A DNA stretch of 64,000 bases, taken from positions 1 through 64,000 of the forward strand of contig NZ_JAAXCY010000019.1 of the NCBI RefSeq assembly GCF_014230465.1, in the 5' to 3' direction. Below are positions 34,765 through 44,053 of the stretch, piece by piece (positions within the stretch are counted from its first letter, which is position 1; each line of letters opens with the position of its first letter). Made by a program: the position numbers and the translations under genes. Origin of the DNA: Pseudomonas cremoris. Its GTDB lineage: Bacteria > Pseudomonadota > Gammaproteobacteria > Pseudomonadales > Pseudomonadaceae. The notes below the pieces were generated by a model that was not told the DNA's origin, did no database searches, and saw nothing but the letters and a program-made list of their open reading frames with translations.

Positions 34765-35571
34765 ATGAAGCACAATGTCATCCTTGTCGTGCTCGACGGC
34801 CTGAACTTCGAGGTTGCCCGACACGCCATGGGGCACTTGCAGGCCTATGTCGGCGCAGGACGCGCAGCCCTCTACACGCTGGAATGTGAACTGCCCGCCC
34901 TGTCCCGTCCGCTGTATGAATGCATCCTCACCGGTGTGCCGCCGATCCTGAGCGGCATCGTGCACAACCATGTCTCGCGCCTGTCCAACCAGCGCAGCAT
35001 TTTCCATTACGCCACCGACGCAGGCCTTACCACAGCGGCGGCGGCTTACCACTGGGTGAGCGAGTTGTATAACCGCACGCCCTTTCTCGCCGCACGCGAT
35101 CGCCATACCGACGACAAGACGCTGGCGATCCAGCACGGGCATTTCTACTGGAATGACCACTACCCCGATTCCCACCTGTTCGCCGACGCCGAAAGCCTGC
35201 GCCTCAAACACGCGCCGAACTTTCTGGTGGTGCACCCGATGAACATCGACGACGCCGGCCACAAGCACGGCCTCGACACCCCGCAGTACCGCAACAGTGC
35301 ACGCTCGGCCGACATCATCCTGGCCGACTACCTGCAAGGCTGGCTCGACGCTGGCTACCAGGTGCTGGTGACCGCCGACCACGGCATGAACAACGACCGC
35401 TCCCACAACGGGCTGCTGCCGGAAGAGCGCGAAGTCCCGCTGTTCGTCCTGGGCGATGCCTTCAGCCTGGATGCCAAGGCCACCCCCAAACAGACCGAGC
35501 TGTGCGGCACCGTCTGTGAACTGCTGGGCGTGCCCCACGACAAACCTGTATGCCGGGAGCTGTTGAAATGA
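34765..35571 (+). CDS. Alkaline-phosphatase-superfamily phosphodiesterase/phosphonatase-like enzyme
   Basis: A 268-aa protein of the nucleotide pyrophosphatase/phosphonoacetate hydrolase branch. Two-metal ligands are visible: D11 (VVLDGLN), D/H in NIDDAGHKHG and TADHGMN. The nucleophile position appears to be S47 (LSRPLYECILTG) where Thr is usual. It is compact compared with the roughly 400-aa phosphonoacetate hydrolases. No signal peptide, so it acts in the cytoplasm on the imported substrate. The permease gene overlaps by 4 bp, tying the enzyme to transport. Confidence 0.8.
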   Translation: MKHNVILVVLDGLNFEVARHAMGHLQAYVGAGRAALYTLECELPALSRPLYECILTGVPPILSGIVHNHVSRLSNQRSIFHYATDAGLTTAAAAYHWVSELYNRTPFLAARDRHTDDKTLAIQHGHFYWNDHYPDSHLFADAESLRLKHAPNFLVVHPMNIDDAGHKHGLDTPQYRNSARSADIILADYLQGWLDAGYQVLVTADHGMNNDRSHNGLLPEEREVPLFVLGDAFSLDAKATPKQTELCGTVCELLGVPHDKPVCRELLK

Positions 35572-36404
35572 CCCGTGGTAAATGGCTTGCGCTGCTGTGT
35601 CTGGTGCCGTTTGCGTTGTTCTTTATCGTGTTCGAAATTGCCCCGCTGGTGTGGGTGCTGATCAACAGCCTGCAAACCGAAGAAGCCGGCTGGGGCCTGG
35701 AAAACTTCACGCGGATCTTCAGCTCGAAGTTCTACCTGCAAGCCATCCAGTTCAGCCTGGAGATCAGCTTCTATTCCAGCGTCTTCGGCATCATCATCGC
35801 CACGCTGGGCAGCTATTCCCTGCGCCGGGTGGATTCGCCACTGCGCAATTTCGTCACCGCGTTTGCCAACATGACCAGCAATTTTGCCGGCGTACCCCTG
35901 GCGTTCGCGTTCATCATCCTGCTGGGCTTCAACGGCAGCATCACCCTGATGCTCAAGCAGGCGGGGATCATCCAGGACTTCAACCTGTACTCCAAAACCG
36001 GGCTGATCATCCTCTATACCTATTTCCAGATTCCCCTCGGCGTGCTGCTGCTCTACCCCGCCTTTGACGCGCTGCGCGAGGACTGGCGCGAGTCGGCCGC
36101 CTTGCTCGGCGCCAACGGCTGGCAGTTCTGGCGGCATATCGGCTTGCCGGTGCTCACGCCAGCGCTGCTGGGTACCTTCGTGATCCTGCTGGCCAATGCA
36201 TTGGGCGCCTACGCCACGGTGTATGCACTGACTACCGGTAACTTCAACGTGCTGCCGATCCGCATCGCGGGCCTGGTCTCCGGCGATGTGTCACTCGACC
36301 CGAACATGGCCAGCGCCCTGGCCGTGGTGCTGGTGGCACTGATGACGGTGGTCACCGTAGTCCATCAACTGCTGCTCAAGAGGAGCTACCATGTCTCGCG
36401 CTGA
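35568..36404 (+). CDS. ABC transporter permease (first subunit)
   Basis: A 278-aa binding-protein-dependent permease with about six hydrophobic segments and the EAA loop ESAALLGANGWQFWRHIGLPVL. It starts within the stop of the phosphodiesterase gene (ATGA) and overlaps the second permease by 14 bp. This permease pair is like those of the polyamine/2-aminoethylphosphonate/iron importers. Confidence 0.88.
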   Translation: MTRGKWLALLCLVPFALFFIVFEIAPLVWVLINSLQTEEAGWGLENFTRIFSSKFYLQAIQFSLEISFYSSVFGIIIATLGSYSLRRVDSPLRNFVTAFANMTSNFAGVPLAFAFIILLGFNGSITLMLKQAGIIQDFNLYSKTGLIILYTYFQIPLGVLLLYPAFDALREDWRESAALLGANGWQFWRHIGLPVLTPALLGTFVILLANALGAYATVYALTTGNFNVLPIRIAGLVSGDVSLDPNMASALAVVLVALMTVVTVVHQLLLKRSYHVSR

Positions 36405-37191
36405 AGCCGGCCCAGCCTCGCTCTACCATCGGGTAGTGGTGTGGGTGTTGTTTGCGATCCTGGTACTGCCTTTGGTGGGCACCTTTGTCTACTCGATTGC
36501 CAGCAGTTGGTCAGCGACCATCCTGCCTGCAGGGTTTACCCTGAAGTGGTACGTGCAGTTGTGGAGCGACCCGCGCTTCTTGATGGCCTTCGGGCAGTCG
36601 TTGCTGGTGTGCGTGGGCGCGTTGATCCTGTCGGTGGTGCTGATCTTGCCGCTGTTGTTCGTGGTGCATTACCACTTCCCCAAGCTCGATGCGCTGATGA
36701 ACATCCTGATCCTGCTGCCCTTTGCGGTGCCGCCGGTGGTGTCTTCGGTGGGCCTGCTGCAGCTCTACGGCTCCGGGCCGATGGCGATGGTGGGCACGCC
36801 GTGGATTCTGATCGGTTGCTACTTCACCGTGGCGCTGCCGTTCATGTACCGGGCGATCACCAACAACCTGCAAGCCATCAACCTGCGCGACCTGATGGAC
36901 GCCTCCCAACTGCTCGGCGCCAGCACCTGGCAGGCGGCGATCCTGGTGGTGCTGCCAAACCTGCGCAAAGGCCTGATGGTTGCGCTGCTGCTGTCGTTCT
37001 CGTTCCTGTTCGGTGAATTCGTCTTTGCCAACATCCTCGTGGGCACCCGCTACGAAACCCTGCAGGTGTACCTCAACAACATGCGTAACAGCAGTGGCCA
37101 CTTCACCAGTGCCGTCGTGATTTCCTACTTCTTCTTTGTGCTGGTGCTGACCTGGGCCGCCAATATCTTGAACAAGGACAAAAGCCAATGA
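36391..37191 (+). CDS. ABC transporter permease (second subunit)
   Basis: A 266-aa partner permease with six hydrophobic segments and the EAA loop DASQLLGASTWQAAILVVLPNLRKG. Overlaps the ATPase gene by 4 bp. Confidence 0.88.
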   Translation: MSRAEAGPASLYHRVVVWVLFAILVLPLVGTFVYSIASSWSATILPAGFTLKWYVQLWSDPRFLMAFGQSLLVCVGALILSVVLILPLLFVVHYHFPKLDALMNILILLPFAVPPVVSSVGLLQLYGSGPMAMVGTPWILIGCYFTVALPFMYRAITNNLQAINLRDLMDASQLLGASTWQAAILVVLPNLRKGLMVALLLSFSFLFGEFVFANILVGTRYETLQVYLNNMRNSSGHFTSAVVISYFFFVLVLTWAANILNKDKSQ

Positions 37192-38177
37192 GCTTCGTCA
37201 GCGTCCAACACCTGCAAAAAGGCTACGCCGGCACCCCGGTGTTCAGCGATATCAACTGCGAGATCGCCAAAGGCGAGTTCGTCACCCTGCTCGGCCCCTC
37301 CGGCTGCGGCAAGTCGACCTTGCTGCGCTGTATCGCCGGTCTCACCTCGGTGGACAGTGGGAAAATTCTGCTGGATGGCCAAGACATCGTCCCGCTGAGC
37401 CCGCAGAAACGTAACATCGGCATGGTGTTCCAGAGCTACGCCCTGTTCCCCAACATGACCGTGGAACAGAACGTCGCGTTCGGCCTGCGCATGCAGAAGG
37501 TCAACGCCGACGACAGCCACAAGCGCGTGCAGGAAGTGCTGCAACTGGTGGAACTCAAGGACCTGGCCAGCCGTTACCCGCACCAGATGTCTGGCGGCCA
37601 ATGCCAGCGCGTAGCCCTCGCCCGCTCCCTGGTCACCCGCCCACGCCTGCTGTTGCTGGATGAACCGTTGTCGGCGCTGGATGCGCGGATTCGCAAGCAC
37701 CTGCGCGAACAGATCCGCCAGATCCAGCGCGAACTGGGGCTGACCACGATCTTCGTGACCCATGACCAGGAAGAAGCGCTGACCATGTCCGACCGCATCT
37801 TCCTGATGAACCAGGGCAAGATCGTGCAGAGCGGCGACGCCGAGACCCTCTACACCGCGCCGGTGGACGTGTTTGCCGCCGGTTTTATCGGCAACTACAA
37901 CCTGCTGGACGCCGACAAGGCCACTCAACTGCTGCAACGCCCGATCAGCAGCCGCATCGCCATTCGCCCAGAAGCCATTGAGTTGAGCCGCCACGGTGAA
38001 CTCGACGCCCTGGTGCGCAGCCACAGCTTGCTGGGCAACGTGATTCGCTACCGCATCGAAGCGCGCGGCGTGGAGTTGGTAGTGGACGTGCTCAACCGCT
38101 CGGCCGACGATCTGTACCCGGAGGGGCAACGCCTGGCACTTTCCATCGACCCAAGCGCCCTGTGTGAAGTAGCCTGA
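37188..38177 (+). CDS. ABC transporter ATP-binding protein (PotA/FbpC-type)
   Basis: A 329-aa ATPase: Walker A GPSGCGKST, signature MSGGQCQRV (usually SGGQQQR), Walker B LLLLDEP, switch His VTHDQEEAL, and a C-terminal TOBE-like domain (from about 240) as in spermidine, iron and phosphonate importers. It completes the transporter. Confidence 0.9.
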   Translation: MSFVSVQHLQKGYAGTPVFSDINCEIAKGEFVTLLGPSGCGKSTLLRCIAGLTSVDSGKILLDGQDIVPLSPQKRNIGMVFQSYALFPNMTVEQNVAFGLRMQKVNADDSHKRVQEVLQLVELKDLASRYPHQMSGGQCQRVALARSLVTRPRLLLLDEPLSALDARIRKHLREQIRQIQRELGLTTIFVTHDQEEALTMSDRIFLMNQGKIVQSGDAETLYTAPVDVFAAGFIGNYNLLDADKATQLLQRPISSRIAIRPEAIELSRHGELDALVRSHSLLGNVIRYRIEARGVELVVDVLNRSADDLYPEGQRLALSIDPSALCEVA

Positions 38178-38206
38178 TGCAACGTTTTATTGAGAGAGCA
38201 TGACCG

Positions 38207-38860
38207 ATGGCATTGGTAATTTTTGATTTGGACGACACCCTGATCCACGGCGACTGCGCCACCTTGTGGAGCGAGCAGATGGGCCGCCTGGGCTGGGTCG
38301 ACGCTGAGTCGTTCATGCGCAAGAACCATGAACTGATGCACGCCTACAGCCAGGGCCAACTGAAGATGGAAGACTTCATGGACTTCAGCCTGGAACCGAT
38401 GATCGGCCGTACACCGGCGGAAATCGAACACCTGGTGGAGCCGTGGGTCGAGGACGTGATCGAGCCGTTGATCTACAGCGACGCCACCAAGACCATCGCG
38501 CGTCACCGGGCCAATGGCGACCGGATCCTGGTGATCTCGGCGTCCGGCACGCATTTGGTCAAGCCGATCGCGGCACGCATCGGAATTGATGAAGTGTTGG
38601 GGATCGAGCTGGAAGTCAGCCATGGCGTGTACAGCGGGCGTACCGTCGGCGTACTGACCTACCGCGAAGGCAAGATCACGCGCTTGCTGGAGTGGTTGGA
38701 GCAGGAAGGCGAGACGTTGGAGGGGGCGTACTTCTATTCGGATTCGCGTAATGATCTGCCGTTGCTGTTGAAGGTGGATCATCCGCAGGTGGTGAACCCT
38801 GATCCGGTCTTACGGGCGCATGCGCAACAAGCCGGCTGGCCGATCCACCACTGGATCTGA
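38207..38860 (+). CDS. HAD-superfamily phosphatase (subclass IB, SerB-like)
   Basis: A 217-aa HAD hydrolase with motif I DLDDT (D7/D9), motif II VISASGTH, and motif IV YSDSRNDLPLL. The end PDPVLRAHAQQAGWPIHHW resembles other small HAD-IB phosphatases such as phosphoserine- and glycerophosphate-type enzymes. It follows the ATPase gene by 29 bp with its own ribosome site and would remove phosphate from the product of the phosphodiesterase. Its role in the operon is inferred from position. Confidence 0.85.
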   Translation: MALVIFDLDDTLIHGDCATLWSEQMGRLGWVDAESFMRKNHELMHAYSQGQLKMEDFMDFSLEPMIGRTPAEIEHLVEPWVEDVIEPLIYSDATKTIARHRANGDRILVISASGTHLVKPIAARIGIDEVLGIELEVSHGVYSGRTVGVLTYREGKITRLLEWLEQEGETLEGAYFYSDSRNDLPLLLKVDHPQVVNPDPVLRAHAQQAGWPIHHWI

Positions 38861-38877
38861 TTCAACCTAGATCCAAA

Positions 38878-38966
38878 TGTGGGAGCGGGCTTGCTCGCGA
38901 ATGCGGTGTGTCAGATGAAATATTCTTCACTGACACACCGCATTCGCGAGCAAGCCCGCTCCCACA
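38878..38966. repeat. REPIN
   Basis: Two inverted REP copies with GTGGGAGCGGGCTTGCTCGC cores and matching inner arms (GAATGCGGTGTGTCAG / CTGACACACCGCATTC) form an almost perfect long hairpin between the convergent HAD and quinone oxidoreductase genes. Confidence 0.92.
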
Positions 38967-38988
38967 TTGACTGTATTTCAAGCTGAAA

Positions 38989-39951
38989 TCAGGTCAGGCT
39001 TTCGTCAATTACCAATACAAGTTTCCCGCTAATCTGGTTAGTCGCCAACTCCGCAAACGCCGCCTCGGCATCCTTGATCGCAAAGGTCTTTGCCAACTGC
39101 GGGCTCAAGCGCCCCTCTACAAACAACGGCCACACATGCTGGCTTAAATCACTGAGCAAATCGGCCTTGAACTGATCACTGCGACTGCGCAGGGTCGAGC
39201 CCAGCAGTTGCACACGCTTGCCGAGCACCTGCGCCAGATCCAGCTTGGCTTCACGTCCACCCATCAAGCCGATCAACACCCAACGACCATCCAGGGCCAG
39301 CAGTTTGAGGTCCAGGGCCGCATAGTCACCGCCCACCGGGTCGAGAATCACATCGAACGGCCCAAAGTCCCGCAGGGCCTCGATGCCGTTGGTACGTACC
39401 ACGCCGCCCTGGGCGCCCAAGTCTTCGCAGTAGGCCAGGCGCTCCGCCGAGCCCACGCTGACCCAGCAGGGGCTGCCAAACGCCTTGCACAGCTGGATTG
39501 CGGCTGAACCCACACCACTGGCGCCAGCATGCAGCAACACTTTCTCACCGGGTTTGAGGCCCGCCAACTGGAACAAATTCAGCCACGCCGTGCTGTACAC
39601 CTCAGGCAGCGCCGCCGCTTCGATCAGCGACAGGCCTTCCGGTACCGGCAGCACATGGCGCGCATCCACCACCACTTCTTCGGCCATGCCGCCACCGGCC
39701 AGCAGCGCGCAAACACGGTCGCCCAATTGCCACGACGAACCTGCCCCGACCTCGCTGATCACCCCGGAACACTCCAGGCCCAGCACATGGCTGGCGCCCG
39801 GTGGTGGCGGATAAAGGCCCGCTCGCTGCAATAAATCGGCCCGATTGAGGCCCGCCGCCGCCACGCGAATACGAACTTGGCCTACATCGCATGTAGGACT
39901 TGCTTCATCCAACCACTCCACATGACCTTCAACGCCTTGCAATGCTTTCAC
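38989..39951 (-). CDS. NAD(P)H:quinone oxidoreductase (zinc-free MDR family, PIG3-like)
   Basis: A 320-aa medium-chain dehydrogenase/reductase without catalytic zinc ligands. It has GDRVCALLAGGGMAEEVVV, the nucleotide-binding GASGVGSAAIQLCKAFG and DVILDPVGGDYAALDL. The type is TP53I3/QorA-like, reducing quinones with NADPH in the cytoplasm. The start is GTG at 39951 with GGAGG just upstream. It is divergent from prc, with 138 bp between. Confidence 0.85.
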   Translation of the reverse strand: MKALQGVEGHVEWLDEASPTCDVGQVRIRVAAAGLNRADLLQRAGLYPPPPGASHVLGLECSGVISEVGAGSSWQLGDRVCALLAGGGMAEEVVVDARHVLPVPEGLSLIEAAALPEVYSTAWLNLFQLAGLKPGEKVLLHAGASGVGSAAIQLCKAFGSPCWVSVGSAERLAYCEDLGAQGGVVRTNGIEALRDFGPFDVILDPVGGDYAALDLKLLALDGRWVLIGLMGGREAKLDLAQVLGKRVQLLGSTLRSRSDQFKADLLSDLSQHVWPLFVEGRLSPQLAKTFAIKDAEAAFAELATNQISGKLVLVIDESLT

Positions 39952-40089
39952 AGTGCCTCCATAGTGAGTCTGGACTGAGCCCGTAGCTGTATCGCCGGGT
40001 TTTTTGCATTATGCGACCGGACCATATGGAACCGGCTCCCTCAAAGACGGCCTAATATGCGTTATCAATTGCCCCCGCGTCGAATCAGC

Positions 40090-42171
40090 ATGAAGCATTT
40101 GTTCCCCAGCACCGCCCTCGCTTTTTTCATTGGTCTCGGCTTCGCGTCGATGTCGACCAATACGTTCGCAGCCAACAGCTGGGACAACCTTCAGCCGGAT
40201 CGCGATGAGGTGATTGCCAGCCTTAACGTCGTCGAGTTGCTCAAGCGCCATCACTACAGCAAACCGCCGCTGGACGACGCGCGCTCGGTGATCATCTACG
40301 ACAGCTACCTCAAGCTGCTGGACCCGTCGCGCAGCTACTTCCTGGCCAGCGATATCGCTGAGTTCGACAAGTGGAAGACTCAGTTCGACGACTTCCTCAA
40401 GAGCGGCGACCTGCAGCCTGGCTTCACCATCTACAAGCGATACCTGGACCGCGTCAAAGCGCGTCTGGACTTCGCTTTGGCTGAGCTGAACAAGGGCGTC
40501 GACAAGTTCGACTTCACCGAGAAGGAAACCCTTCTGGTGGACCGCAAGGACGCTCCTTGGCTGACCAGCACCACCGCACTCGACGACCTGTGGCGCAAAC
40601 GCGTCAAGGACGAAGTGCTGCGCTTGAAGATCGCCGGCAAAGAGCCCAAGGCCATCCAGGAACTGCTGACCAAGCGCTACAAGAATCAATTGGCGCGCCT
40701 GGACCAGACCCGTGCCGAAGATATCTTCCAGGCCTACATCAATACTTTCGCGATGTCCTACGACCCGCACACCAATTATCTGTCGCCAGATAACGCGGAA
40801 AACTTCGACATCAACATGAGCCTGTCGCTGGAGGGCATCGGTGCCGTCCTGCAAAGCGACAACGACCAGGTCAAGATCGTGCGCCTGGTGCCAGCAGGCC
40901 CGGCAGACAAGACCAAGCAAGTCGCTCCGGCTGACAAGATCATCGGTGTAGCCCAGGCCGACAAAGAGATGGTCGATGTGGTCGGCTGGCGCCTGGACGA
41001 AGTGGTCAAGCTGATCCGTGGGCCGAAAGGCAGCGTGGTGCGCCTGGAAGTGATTCCGCACACCAATGCGCCAAACGACCAGACCAGCAAGATCGTGTCC
41101 ATCACCCGTGAAGCGGTGAAGCTCGAAGACCAGGCCGTGCAGAAGAAAGTCCTCAACCTCAAGCAGGATGGCAAGGACTACAAGCTGGGCGTCATTGAGA
41201 TCCCGGCCTTCTACCTGGACTTCAAGGCGTTCCGCGCTGGCGACCCGGACTACAAGTCCACTACCCGTGACGTCAAGAAAATCCTGACAGAGCTGCAGAA
41301 GGAAAAAGTCGACGGTGTGGTCATCGACCTGCGTAACAACGGCGGCGGTTCCCTGCAGGAAGCCACCGAGTTGACCAGCCTGTTTATCGACAAGGGCCCG
41401 ACCGTATTGGTACGCAACGCTGACGGCCGCGTCGACGTGCTGGAAGACGAGAACCCAGGCGCCTTCTACAAAGGCCCGATGGCGTTGCTGGTCAACCGCC
41501 TCTCGGCATCCGCTTCGGAGATTTTCGCCGGCGCGATGCAGGACTATCACCGTGCGCTGATCATCGGTGGACAGACCTTCGGCAAAGGCACCGTGCAGAC
41601 CATTCAGCCGCTGAACCATGGCGAGCTGAAACTGACGCTGGCCAAGTTCTACCGGGTTTCCGGGCAGAGCACCCAGCACCAGGGCGTACTGCCGGATATC
41701 GATTTCCCGTCGATCATCGACACCAAGGAGATCGGCGAAAGCGCCCTGCCGGAAGCCATGCCGTGGGACACCATCCGCCCTGCGATCAAGCCGGCGTCGG
41801 ACCCGTTCAAGCCGTTCCTGGCGCAGTTGAAAGCTGACCATGACACCCGCTCCGCCAAGGATGCCGAGTTCGTGTTCATCCGCGACAAGCTGGCCCTGGC
41901 CAAGAAGCTGATGGAAGAAAAATCCGTCAGCCTCAATGAAGTGGACCGCCGCAAACAGCACGCCGACATCGAGAATCAGCAGCTGGTGCTGGAGAACGCC
42001 CGCCGCAAGGCCAAGGGTGAAGATCCGCTCAAAGAGCTGAAGAAAGAAGATGAAGATGCGCTGCCGACCGAAGCAGACAAAACCAAGCCGGAAGACGACG
42101 CCTACCTGGCGGAGACGGGCCGGATCCTGCTGGACTACCTGAAGATCAGCAAACAGGTGGCCAAGCAGTAA
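40090..42171 (+). CDS. prc: Tail-specific (carboxy-terminal) protease Prc
   Basis: A 693-aa periplasmic S41 protease with a signal peptide ending NTFAAN, an N-terminal domain (about 30-220), PDZ domain (about 225-330, SLSLEGIGAVLQSDNDQ), catalytic Ser in SASASEIFAGAM and Lys in GQTFGKGTVQ. It trims proteins with nonpolar C-termini and processes PBP3 and, in pseudomonads, anti-sigma factors such as MucA-type. I start it at the ATG at 40090; an ATG eleven codons upstream adds a less signal-like leader. A strong terminator follows. Confidence 0.92.
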   Translation: MKHLFPSTALAFFIGLGFASMSTNTFAANSWDNLQPDRDEVIASLNVVELLKRHHYSKPPLDDARSVIIYDSYLKLLDPSRSYFLASDIAEFDKWKTQFDDFLKSGDLQPGFTIYKRYLDRVKARLDFALAELNKGVDKFDFTEKETLLVDRKDAPWLTSTTALDDLWRKRVKDEVLRLKIAGKEPKAIQELLTKRYKNQLARLDQTRAEDIFQAYINTFAMSYDPHTNYLSPDNAENFDINMSLSLEGIGAVLQSDNDQVKIVRLVPAGPADKTKQVAPADKIIGVAQADKEMVDVVGWRLDEVVKLIRGPKGSVVRLEVIPHTNAPNDQTSKIVSITREAVKLEDQAVQKKVLNLKQDGKDYKLGVIEIPAFYLDFKAFRAGDPDYKSTTRDVKKILTELQKEKVDGVVIDLRNNGGGSLQEATELTSLFIDKGPTVLVRNADGRVDVLEDENPGAFYKGPMALLVNRLSASASEIFAGAMQDYHRALIIGGQTFGKGTVQTIQPLNHGELKLTLAKFYRVSGQSTQHQGVLPDIDFPSIIDTKEIGESALPEAMPWDTIRPAIKPASDPFKPFLAQLKADHDTRSAKDAEFVFIRDKLALAKKLMEEKSVSLNEVDRRKQHADIENQQLVLENARRKAKGEDPLKELKKEDEDALPTEADKTKPEDDAYLAETGRILLDYLKISKQVAKQ

Positions 42172-42239
42172 ATGATGGCGAATTAATGTGATCGCTCCTT
42201 GGAGTGTCATCATATAGACATCATTCTGTCGTGAAATGA

Positions 42240-42276
42240 AGGACCGCAGGCTCACCGCCTGCGGTCCTTTTTTTTC
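42240..42276 (+). terminator. Rho-independent terminator of prc
   Basis: A perfect 12-bp stem AGGACCGCAGGC / GCCTGCGGTCCT (42240-42251, 42257-42268) with a TCACC loop is followed by nine T. It lies just before the EAL gene, so that gene has its own start signals downstream of or within this region. Confidence 0.9.
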
Positions 42277-42289
42277 GATCGAGATCGCC

Positions 42290-44053
42290 ATGACCATGAC
42301 CGAACAGCTGAATGCATTGGGCTCTATCCTGGCTCAAGGCAGTTTGCACAGCTTGTTCCAACCGATCATCTGCCTGTCCGAACGGCGCATTCTCGGCTAT
42401 GAAGCCCTAAGCCGTGGTCCGTCCAACAGCCCGCTGCACTCCCCCGTCGCCTTGTTCTCGGTGGCCGGCCAGGCGGGACGCCTCAGTGAACTGGAAATGG
42501 CCTGTCGCGAAAGCGCCTGCCGACGTTTCAGCGAGCAAAAGCTGCCGGGCAAGCTGTTCCTGAACGTCTCGCCGGAATCCCTGATGGAAACCGCCCATCA
42601 ACCGGGGCGCACCCTGCAATTGCTGCATGACTACGGCATTCCTCCAAGCCAGGTGGTGATCGAACTCACTGAACAAACCCCCACCGACGATTTCGACCTG
42701 CTGCAAACCGCACTGCACCATTACCGCAACATGGGCTTCTCGATCGCCCTGGACGACTTGGGCGCCGGCTATTCCAGCCTGCGCTTGTGGTCAGAACTGC
42801 GGCCGGATTACGTGAAGATCGACCGGCACTTTATCGACGGCATCCATCAGGACGCACTCAAGCGCGAGTTTGTCGGCTCGATCCTGCAAATCGCCAAGGC
42901 GTCACGCGCGCAAGTGATCGCCGAAGGTATCGAACTGCCCGAAGAGTTGGCCGTATTGACCGAAATGGGGGTGGACCTGGTCCAGGGCTATTTGCTCTGT
43001 CGTCCACAAGAACATCCGCCGCAGGAAGTGCGCCAGATGCTGCCCAAGCCCGACAGCGCCAACGTAGCGCTGAGTGATGAAGGCAGCGACCTGAGCGCCC
43101 TGCTCAACGAGCAACCGGCGATGGATCAGGACACCGCCACCGCCCAGGTGCTGGAGGCCTTCCGCCGCCAAGCCAACCTCAACTCCTTGGCGGTGCTGGA
43201 TGGGCGCGGCCAGCCGGTAGGTATCGTGCACCGGCATTCGTTGTCGGATGCGCTGCTCAAGCCGTTTGCCACCGACCTGTTTGCACGCAAGCCCATCAGT
43301 CGCCTGATGAGCACCGACTTCCTGGCGGTGGAGCTGAGCCAGTCGCTGCAACAGGTCAGTCGGTTGCTCACCAGCCGGGCGCGGCAACGTATCGAAGAAG
43401 ATTTCATCATCACCCTCAACGGCGACTATCTGGGCCTGGGTCGGGTGATCGATGTGCTCAAGCTGATTACCGAGCTGAAAATCCAACAAGCCCGCTACGC
43501 CAACCCACTCACCCTGCTACCGGGCAACGTGCCGATTCAGCAGTGCCTGACGCGGCTGTTGCAGCAACAACGGGAGTCGGTGATCTGCTACGTGGATATC
43601 GACAGCTTCAAGCCGTTTAACGATATCTACGGCTATGGCCGTGGGGATGAGGTGTTGCTGTGCCTGGCACAGTGCCTGAACGACCGCGTAGACCCCAGCC
43701 GCGACTTTGTCGGGCATATCGGCGGTGATGATTTCTTGCTGGTGTTGGGCCCGCAGGATTGGCGCAAGCGGCTCAACCAGTTACTGGACGACTTCCACAC
43801 CCAATGCCGGCGTTTCTATCGCGCCGAACACCTTGAGGCCGGCTGCTTCGTGGCATTGAACCGCCAGGGCGTGCGCCAGGAGTTCGCACTGCTGTCGCTG
43901 TCCATCGGCGTGGTGCATTTATATCCACAGGCCTGTGGACAACTCGATGCCAGCCAGTTGGCGGAATTGGCTTCACAAGCCAAGCACCATGCCAAGGACA
44001 TGGCGGGCTACAGCATCCATGTGATTGACAGTATGGATAGCCTGCCCGTTTAA
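42290..44053 (+). CDS. EAL-CBS-GGDEF cyclic-di-GMP protein
   Basis: A 587-aa cytoplasmic protein, with EAL first: EAL motif E38-L40 (YEALSRGP), LNVSPES, ELTEQ, the DD pair in ALDDLGAGYSS, YVKIDR, AEGIE and QGYLLCRP all present, so phosphodiesterase activity is expected. The middle (about 265-390) resembles paired CBS domains that could bind adenine nucleotides. The C-terminal GGDEF domain (about 410-587) reads GGDDF, with no RxxD inhibitory site at the usual place (PSRD), so synthase activity is doubtful and it may be a GTP-sensing regulatory domain. The ATG at 42290 is preferred; an overlapping 18-codon upstream extension runs into the prc terminator. The order EAL-CBS-GGDEF differs from the common GGDEF-EAL order. 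Confidence 0.88.
   Translation: MTMTEQLNALGSILAQGSLHSLFQPIICLSERRILGYEALSRGPSNSPLHSPVALFSVAGQAGRLSELEMACRESACRRFSEQKLPGKLFLNVSPESLMETAHQPGRTLQLLHDYGIPPSQVVIELTEQTPTDDFDLLQTALHHYRNMGFSIALDDLGAGYSSLRLWSELRPDYVKIDRHFIDGIHQDALKREFVGSILQIAKASRAQVIAEGIELPEELAVLTEMGVDLVQGYLLCRPQEHPPQEVRQMLPKPDSANVALSDEGSDLSALLNEQPAMDQDTATAQVLEAFRRQANLNSLAVLDGRGQPVGIVHRHSLSDALLKPFATDLFARKPISRLMSTDFLAVELSQSLQQVSRLLTSRARQRIEEDFIITLNGDYLGLGRVIDVLKLITELKIQQARYANPLTLLPGNVPIQQCLTRLLQQQRESVICYVDIDSFKPFNDIYGYGRGDEVLLCLAQCLNDRVDPSRDFVGHIGGDDFLLVLGPQDWRKRLNQLLDDFHTQCRRFYRAEHLEAGCFVALNRQGVRQEFALLSLSIGVVHLYPQACGQLDASQLAELASQAKHHAKDMAGYSIHVIDSMDSLPV

Noticed and set aside
40009..42297. A 762-codon minus-strand frame across prc
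   Set aside because: Antisense shadow of a well-conserved protease gene; no ribosome site and no known domain.
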